Source of the DNA: Mytilus californianus
Lineage: Eukaryota > Mollusca > Bivalvia > Mytilida > Mytilidae
Assembly (NCBI RefSeq): GCF_021869535.1
Contig: NW_026262734.1
Span: 97,035,285-97,099,284 of the forward strand
Reading direction: 5' to 3'
Length of the DNA: 64,000 bases
Of the stretch, positions 57,791 through 64,000 are shown piece after piece. The position numbers and the translations under genes are program-made. The notes beneath the pieces were generated by a model. It was not told the DNA's origin, searched no databases, and was given only the letters and a program-made list of their open reading frames with translations. Within the stretch, counting starts at the first letter, position 1. Each line of letters starts with the position of its first letter.

Positions 57791-59079
57791 AAAATAATAA
57801 TAAGAAAAGAACTTTAATGTTTTAAACATCATAAAGAAATACTCCAGTAAATGTGTTGTAAGGACCACTTCCGTTCAAAGTAGGAGTTCCTCCATTTACA
57901 TGCCTTATCCAGACTATGTCGCCACTCTGCAGTAATTGTACTGTTGTCTGGGTGTCCATGCAATTTCTATTAGTTGAACAATACACTAACGCAATTCTAA
58001 CACCGTTTTTGGCCATTTCAATGTATGCTTCTACATCTGTTGAGGTCATTATGGTATACGATAAGAGATAAACGCCCGTAGTAGGTACGATAAAATGTCC
58101 ATGTCTGACGTCATAAGAGTTCCCAATATTTGTATACACTTTATTGTATTCAATGATTTGATGCGTCCCAAGTAAGACATGTCCTCCTGTTATAGCAGCA
58201 CTGAAGGCTACCTTAGTAATGGCTGGTGATGCTGTCGTAACTGTAAAGGAATTTTAGTCTTAAATTCAAAGTTGCCACATGCATTAATAATCTAAGTACA
58301 TTTGTAATAGATTGAAACAAAATATACCGATGACAGAAAATCATAAAAAATAAAAGGGGATTTGTTTGATCAAGCTTACTTTCCTCAATATTCCTTTTGA
58401 TATTTGTTTATATGATCACTAATTCTATACCTTAGCTTAGTTCGGGAAGAGACACTGGCTAAAGCACTGTTTTATCGTAGTGTTGGATTTATTAAAATGA
58501 CAAATTATAACAAATCATAATTTTTATCATGCTATTTCCAAAATAGGATAACAAATTATAGAAAACCCGCTTTTGTTTAAAACTGTAGAATGCAAAATAA
58601 TGACTCATTTTGTCAGGAATTTGTGGGGAAAAGCATTACTATGTTAAAAGAAAGCAGACTAAATTATATAATTTTGAAAGTTATGAGACGATTTTATTTA
58701 TAAATGAAAATAACACTTAAGGATGTTCGCTACTCTGTTTCAAAATAACAAGCTTTTTAAATGACTGTTATAAATTGATAGTGTATGAATAAAGAAACTA
58801 AAAAAGCATAAAAGAATGGTGGGTCCGTGTGCTTGTTTTCGAGATATAAGCCATTGAAAATTTGGCGGGAAATTATTCTCTCTAGATTTTTTATACATTT
58901 AACATTGGCCCGATTAAACGATGAAAAAATAACAAGGATTTTATAAGATTTTCAAAGATGACACTTGAAACTATATGTAATCAAAATATGGAAAGAAAAG
59001 TAGGGGTTAGTGGTTAATTTTTAATGGTACTACATGGATAAAACCAGAGGATTCCGAATATCTGGCAAAAATTCAAAAA

Positions 59080-59500
59080 CAAGAGAAGCGAACATCCATG
59101 ATATAGTCCGTGCGACTGAAGCGCTCTTTTACATACCTTCATCAAGAACGCTCAAACCCAAGCACTTGAAGCCAGTGATGTACACAATAAAGGACATGAA
59201 AAGAATAACCCAATTCAACATTAGTTTCTCAGTAGTATCTTAATTTATCAAAAGGAAATATAAGAAAAATATGTTCAAAAATCATGACAGTATTGAAGCA
59301 CTGACTACTGAGCTGATGATACTGTTTGGGACTAACAGCTAACCAGCAGTGCTAGTAAATGCTAAGAAAAGGTTCATGCGTCAGAACCTTTTATCTAGAT
59401 TTACTTGCATCCGGATATTGCTCAAACCCTAAAATTTGAAAGCTAGGGATGTAAACATACGTAGAAACGTTAGGAGCTATATGACTTTAAAGGACATGAA
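59080..59500. repeat. Diverged repeat I fragments in intron 2
   Basis: Two pieces (ATACCTTCATCAAGAACGCTC at 59136; CATGCGTCAGAACCTTTTATC at 59375, then TTTGAAAGCTAGGGATGTA) resemble the middle of repeat I at 46375-46470. They lie in tandem. Non-coding. Confidence 0.6.
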
Positions 59501-60261
59501 AATAATAGTCGAATTCAGTTAAAGTCAACTTTGCCTAATGGAGTTCGAATCTTAGTTTCTTAATAATTTGTCAATTAATCAACAAAAAATTTAAGAAAGA
59601 TAAAAAAAAATATGGTAAAAAACAGTAGCTTGCGTTTCAGTGGTAGTCTTTGGACCCTGTCTTTCATTTCCAAATTAGGAAAAAAAAAAACAATACGTTT
59701 TGGTGGATGTCCTCATATATCAAAGATAATTTAAAAAAAAATGCATGTTAATTATAGGCGTGCTAATAAGATATGACCTTACATGTATCCTGAAGGAGTC
59801 TTTTTTGAAAATGCTTATTTTTCTTGAGCATTTTGGGTCCATTCAACTTATGGAACATCCTTACATGTTCTTCTTCCTTAATATCGAGTTGTTCAGTAAC
59901 GAGGGTATCATTTTCGTGTTGTAAAAAGACCTCTTTGTTTGATGGTTTGGTTTTCCCATTTAAAGTAACAAAGTTCAAATTTTGAAGTTTAAAGTTATAT
60001 ACAGTCTTTTTGATAACATAGTTCTCCTCTTCTAATGAATCTACTCTGTCTATAAGTGCTGCATTTGTCTTTGATGTCGAATGTACTTTCAGTCGAAGTT
60101 TTGTATTATCCTTTGCTAATACATCCATCTTCTCCATAAGAATAACGTTCTGTTCAGCAGTCCAGTCTAGTTTTTGCTTAACTTGGTTGAGATCCTGATT
60201 CAAATGTTCAAACTGTCCTGTTATAAAAAGAATCAATTTTACTAAATGAATTTATTAATAT

Positions 60262-60580
60262 ATCTCCCTCATGCTCTGATTCCTTGCCGACTTTGGCTAT
60301 TCTTTTTGTCCCTTTTGTAAAGGTTAATAAGCTCTTCATCTTTTAAATAAGTTTCGGATTTTCAAATATTTTGGCCTAGAGCATCACTGAATGTTTGAAC
60401 TATCCTGTAATGAAACAAATCAAGTTAATCAATTAAGAAGTATAACTTCCTCAGGTAAAGCTTTCATTCCTTACCCGTCTTTGGCTATACAGTTTGTCCA
60501 GTAACAATATCCGATTGTTACCGAACACGAAGAGTTATTTATTATAGAAATGGGCATCTGGTGCAAAATAAAAGATAAAT
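60262..60580 (+). repeat. Interspersed repeat F in intron 1
   Basis: CATGCTCTGATTCCTTGCC, TTAATAAGCTCTTCATC, TCGGATTTTCAAATATTTTG and GGGCATCTGGTGCA follow the order of the copy at 10015. Two partial copies appear to be joined here. Confidence 0.7.
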
Positions 60581-60819
60581 ACTCTGAATTCAAATAATCT
60601 TATCAGAATTGAAATGCGAGACTAAATGATCAAACATTTATCCCATCTATTTGTTTTGTCGAAATTTACAGTGTTTAAATTGTTAATATTTATGAATAAG
60701 TAGCAGAAATACATAAATTTACCACACAACGTCCTCAAGGATGAAAGAATTAGGACTCAATGCGAACAAAGACAGAGACTACCGCTGGTACGATCAGATG
60801 GGTACAAAAATATCTTGCA

Positions 60820-60965
60820 AAAGAGAGGTGGAAGATACCAATGGATTTTCTATCTCAAATCGAAGAAAAACTGAAAACGTCATGGCAAACAACTTAAAGA
60901 CGACGAAAAGACCAACAACTGTCTACAATTTGCAACTTAGAAAACGAAAGACTGAGCAACAAGAA
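60820..60965 (-). repeat. Repeat G, minus strand, in intron 1
   Basis: Plus-strand text AGAGAGGTGGAAGATACC, AACGTCATGGCAAACAAC and AAAGACTGAGCAACAAG is the reverse of the repeat G tail. The plus-strand open frame across it is not a gene. Confidence 0.7.
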
Positions 60966-61843
60966 ATATTCAATTAATTATAGTTTCCGGTAAATTATTT
61001 AAATGAAATCTATACATATGGAAAGTAAAACACATATAAAATGCATACGTCAAACTACAGTTTTCAGTATTTATAACGTTTGATATAATTTGCGTAACAT
61101 AAGAGCACATTTTTTCAATCCTTAGATTGATTTTTTTTTCAAAATCAGACGAGCAGTTCAAGGGGGAATTTATGTTTTGTTTCAATACTAACAAAACATT
61201 TTCAAGCGTTAAGATTGGTTAAAACATGATCTTTTTGATATAAGAGACTGGTCATGGGAAATTACAAATACAAACATTATTGATACGTACTCCGTAAGAT
61301 CCCCATTTGTTTAGCAATGTCCTCAACGTCTCCAGTTGGAATTCCAATTGAATACTAAATATAAACTCCAAGGATCACAAAGCTAATGTATGCAACCATT
61401 TTTTCGGTCTGGATTGAAATCAGAACGATCTGTTAAATTTTATCTCGATTTGTATGTATATGTTCATAATCAGTAGATAAGTCTATGTATGTGCCAAAAC
61501 CTTATCTACAAGATACTCCCATAGTTAATGTGCAGAAATTTGTTTATTCGAGCTAGACGCCAGTGTCTGCATTGTCTGTCAACTTCGTATTGGTGCGTGT
61601 TAACTGTAGAGGTAGCAGAAAATTTGCTTTGTTTGATTTATTTGTAAATAACTTGACTTTGGAGAGAGAGAGCTAAAAGCTGTTTGTCTAAAGTGAGAAC
61701 AATGACGGAGAAAAAAATATAACAAAATAATTTATTTTTATAGATTGGTTATCAGTTTTTCTGATAATCTTCCTTATAAAATTTTAAAACATGTGTTATG
61801 TAATGTAATTCCAAATTAAGTACATAAATGTATTAGTACAACC

Positions 61844-62005
61844 ATGAAAACTTATGTAACTATTGTTTCATTAATTTGTCTTTGTTTTGTGTATTGTGAA
61901 AACTATGGAGTAGATTCAGAATGTCGCAATGCGTTAAAAGATATCAAACATGATATAGAATATTTGAAACATTCAGTCAATATACAGAGCATGCTACATG
62001 TATAA
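61844..62005 (+). CDS. Possible signal-peptide exon or small secreted peptide, 53 aa
   Basis: The ATG at 61844 opens MKTYVTIVSLICLCFVYC, a clear signal-peptide pattern, then SECRNALKDIKHDIEYLKHS, a short amphipathic helix like the first exons of the C1q genes in this window. The frame ends at TAA 62003. A weak donor, CAT/GTATAA, overlaps the stop. No matching C1q exon follows on this strand before the window ends; an acceptor-like CTTTACAG at 62295 leads to early stops. It lies head to head with the third C1q gene, 444 bp from its ATG. It could be a first exon whose partner is outside the window, or a decayed leftover. Confidence 0.4.
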   Translation: MKTYVTIVSLICLCFVYCENYGVDSECRNALKDIKHDIEYLKHSVNIQSMLHV

Positions 62006-62009
62006 CATA

Positions 62010-63257
62010 TTTAGTTTTCATTGATTTGTATTCTTTCTGATATCGCAGACAATGCATTGACATTGATCAGTTATATAATGTTGAGGAGGAGTATTTGTGA
62101 AAAATGACAGCCGAGAGAAAGTAAAACATCTTGAAAGAGGGTAAAGTAAAGAAGTCCTTATGTAAATACCATCGACGTAGTGAAATTTTAACGGACTTTA
62201 CATATTATCAAAAAAAAATGAAAAATACAATAGATAACAACTTATCAAAATCCCTATTTATATTAACATTATACACACACTTTGTTTCCTTTACAGGGAA
62301 AATGAAATATATTTAAACACATTTTGTCTTGAGGTAATTGGTGTTAAGTGGAACTGATTAGCTTACAAACTGAGTAAAAGTAAAGCGGAAATGTTTGTGG
62401 GTCAGTGACCCCGTTTACACATTAATAATCTCTTGACAAAATGTATTTAATACTTATAATTCTTAACATTTGTTACTTTCCCTTCAATTTCAACTTTTTT
62501 GGAACCCAAGGATTCCATTCGTGAATATCGCGCATGGATACATCTCTGTGAAATCAGCATAGTTTTACATAGGCTACGGAAATAGTTTCGAAAAACATGG
62601 TCTCTCAAAATGTAAACCAAAGAAAAATATTCTAACGGACCAAACGTATATGCAAATCATATAAGAATGAGTATTGTAGTAATGAAAAGACTACGATTTA
62701 TCTGCAGGAGTAAATGATAATTCACTTACATGATTAAAAAAACCAAGTCAATTATAAACCATATGGTAATATCGAAGGTACTTTATGATTTGTACCACGT
62801 GACTGTGGCCCTTTTAATTCGATTACTTTTCTTATTTGTAGATCGAAAATATGAATTATATCAAATATGCCGTTAATGCAGTCTTTTCCGCCTTGGATTT
62901 AGAACTAACGTCCTCGAAAACTTCCGTTGGTGGATATTTATGAATATGTTGTGTAATTCTAACGAAAAATGTTTTACAAAATGTTACGAAAACATAAGAA
63001 AGCAGGTAAGATAAAAGTTATCTAACATGAAAATTCAACATACAAATGTATTCCCTATATGAGAACAAATTATAAAAAAATCTCTTCTTGTATCCTTATT
63101 TCTATTTTGAATCTTGCTGTTTTAAGATTTTTCGTTATTTAATATAACAATTATATTACGGTTACGCTTCCGATTTTCAAAACGAAAAGGCCGAAAGTTT
63201 TCAAAGTATACATTGTTTATTTGTACACGAACAGAAAGCAAACATGTACAATTCACC
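62010..63257. other. Intergenic, no gene supported
   Basis: AT-rich. The open frame at 62131-62316 has no recognisable domain. Confidence 0.5.
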
Positions 63258-63897
63258 TATAGGTTGCACTTCTGTAAATACATGTATAGACAATGCAATT
63301 TCCAATTGGAACTTCTTTTACGGTTAGAAATGTGCCTCATTTGCTATGAAGTTTCGTAAAAAATTATATCCTAGGATTGAAAGTTCATATGCACTACTAT
63401 TTTTTTTCAAAGGTCAAAACATAGGCAGTGTATTTTCAACATTTATATGCCCCGAACTTCTAAGAGTTTAGACTTGTACTAAAAAGTAAAATCACAAAAA
63501 TACTGAACTCCGAGCAAAATTCAAAACGGAAAGTCCCTAATCAAATGGCAAAATCAAATGATAAAACACATCAAACGAATGGACACCAACTGTCATATTC
63601 ATGACTTGGTACAGGCTTTTTCAAATAGAAAATGGTGGATTGAACCTGGTTTTATAGCGCTAAACCTCTCATTTGAGAGACTTGAGAGTACTAAAATTCT
63701 GTACTACCCCTCCCCTCATCGCCATCTATGTGTATTTATACTGGTATCATTCCGTAGTTATGTCTTAATGAGATGAAACATAGAGATCATATCTGGGAAC
63801 CAGTACGTAAACAAAACAAAATATCTATGGATATTATATATCTTCCCAAAAGAGACGTGCTTTGTAAAACAGCTGTATTTACAAAATGCAACCTATA
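63258..63897. mobile_element. MITE-like element, copy 2, with nested insertion
   Basis: The left end TATAGGTTGCACTT and the right end AAATGCAACCTATA are inverted with one mismatch. The interior matches the copy at 14066-14482. Removing the nested repeat D at 63485-63687 leaves a length close to that copy. Confidence 0.85.
63485..63687 (+). repeat. Repeat D nested in the MITE-like element
   Basis: Flanked by GTACTAAAA at 63476-63484 and 63688-63696, a perfect 9-bp target-site duplication; the empty site is seen in the copy at 14280-14295 (ATACTAAAATTCTG). The inside reads AAATCACAAAAATACTGAAC, AACGGAAAGTCCCTAATC and GACTTGGTACAGGC. The clean duplication shows that repeat D is a mobile element in its own right. 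Confidence 0.8.
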
Positions 63898-64000
63898 TGC
63901 GGATACATTGTTGATTCGACTTAGAGATTGGTATATTTGCATTTTTATTTTAGGGGCATGTTCAATCCTATTGTAATGGCTGTCGTAAGGATAAGGCAAT

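Larger units (their letters stand above)
57822..61399 (-). pseudogene. Third coiled-coil C1q gene; stop codon in the signal peptide
   Basis: Three exons: 61291-61399, 59783-60217 and 57822-58240 (109, 435 and 419 nt; 963 in all, in frame, both introns phase 1). Junctions are CGGA/GTACGT, AACAG/GA, ACAT/GTAAGG and TTTACAG/TT. Exon 1 reads MVAYISFVILGVYI, then TAG at 61355-61357, then YSIGIPTGDVEDIAKQMG. Exon 2 gives a coiled coil (residues about 37-105, LNQDLNQVKQKLDWTAEQN) and a charged linker. Exon 3 (residues 182-320) gives a complete C1q domain (NIGNSYDVRHGHFIVPTTGV, GDIVWIRHVNGG, YNTFTGVFLYDV). The single TAG is the only fault in 320 codons, so it may be a recent null allele, a sequence error (TGG or CAG expected) or a leader replaced by another first exon. 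If made, the product would be secreted like its neighbours. Confidence 0.8.

Overview
The window looks like nuclear DNA from a bivalve mollusc, most likely a mussel of the Mytilus group. It is AT-rich, its genes have introns with GT..AG ends, and three multi-exon genes plus one fragment encode C1q-domain secreted proteins, a family that is hugely expanded in bivalves. Interspersed repeats of the type I know from mussel DNA fill most of the rest. The organism call is inference; no species marker such as rRNA or mitochondrial sequence is present. I saw no tRNA gene, rRNA gene, operon or CRISPR array.

Layout. 0.5-2.3 kb: a hairpin repeat and a broken Penelope-like (PLE) reverse transcriptase on the minus strand. 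2.3-25 kb: no convincing gene; retroelement tails, small inverted-repeat elements, a 32-bp and a 21-bp tandem array, and two local duplications. 25.2-28.2 kb: a C1q exon fragment and an apparently intact two-exon C1q gene on the plus strand. 28.3-34.7 kb: repeats, including a roughly 146-bp satellite and a 982-bp inverted-repeat element. 34.7-38.4 kb: a three-level nest, with a 372-bp element inside a decayed PLE that sits inside an older repeat. 40.2-41.4 kb: another PLE tail. 42.2-49.4 kb: a tandem pair of minus-strand three-exon C1q genes, one apparently broken (42.2-45.8) and one intact (47.4-49.4). 51.5-55.6 kb: a reverse-transcriptase remnant split by a 3.7-kb inverted repeat built of 177-bp satellite monomers. 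57.8-61.4 kb: a third minus-strand C1q gene, open across all exons except one stop codon in its signal peptide. 61.8 kb: a possible signal-peptide exon facing away from it. The end of the window holds a small inverted-repeat element with a nested insertion.

The genes share one plan: a signal peptide, a short coiled coil for chain assembly, then a C-terminal C1q head. Introns interrupt the codon in phase 1 in every intact junction, so exons can be exchanged in frame. In bivalves such proteins are thought to act as soluble pattern-recognition lectins of haemocytes and haemolymph. The dispersed repeats appear to be mostly the 3' tails of several PLE-like lineages, which would explain why many copies carry no coding sequence.

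All calls come from reading the sequence; exon joins were checked by codon phase but not against transcripts.
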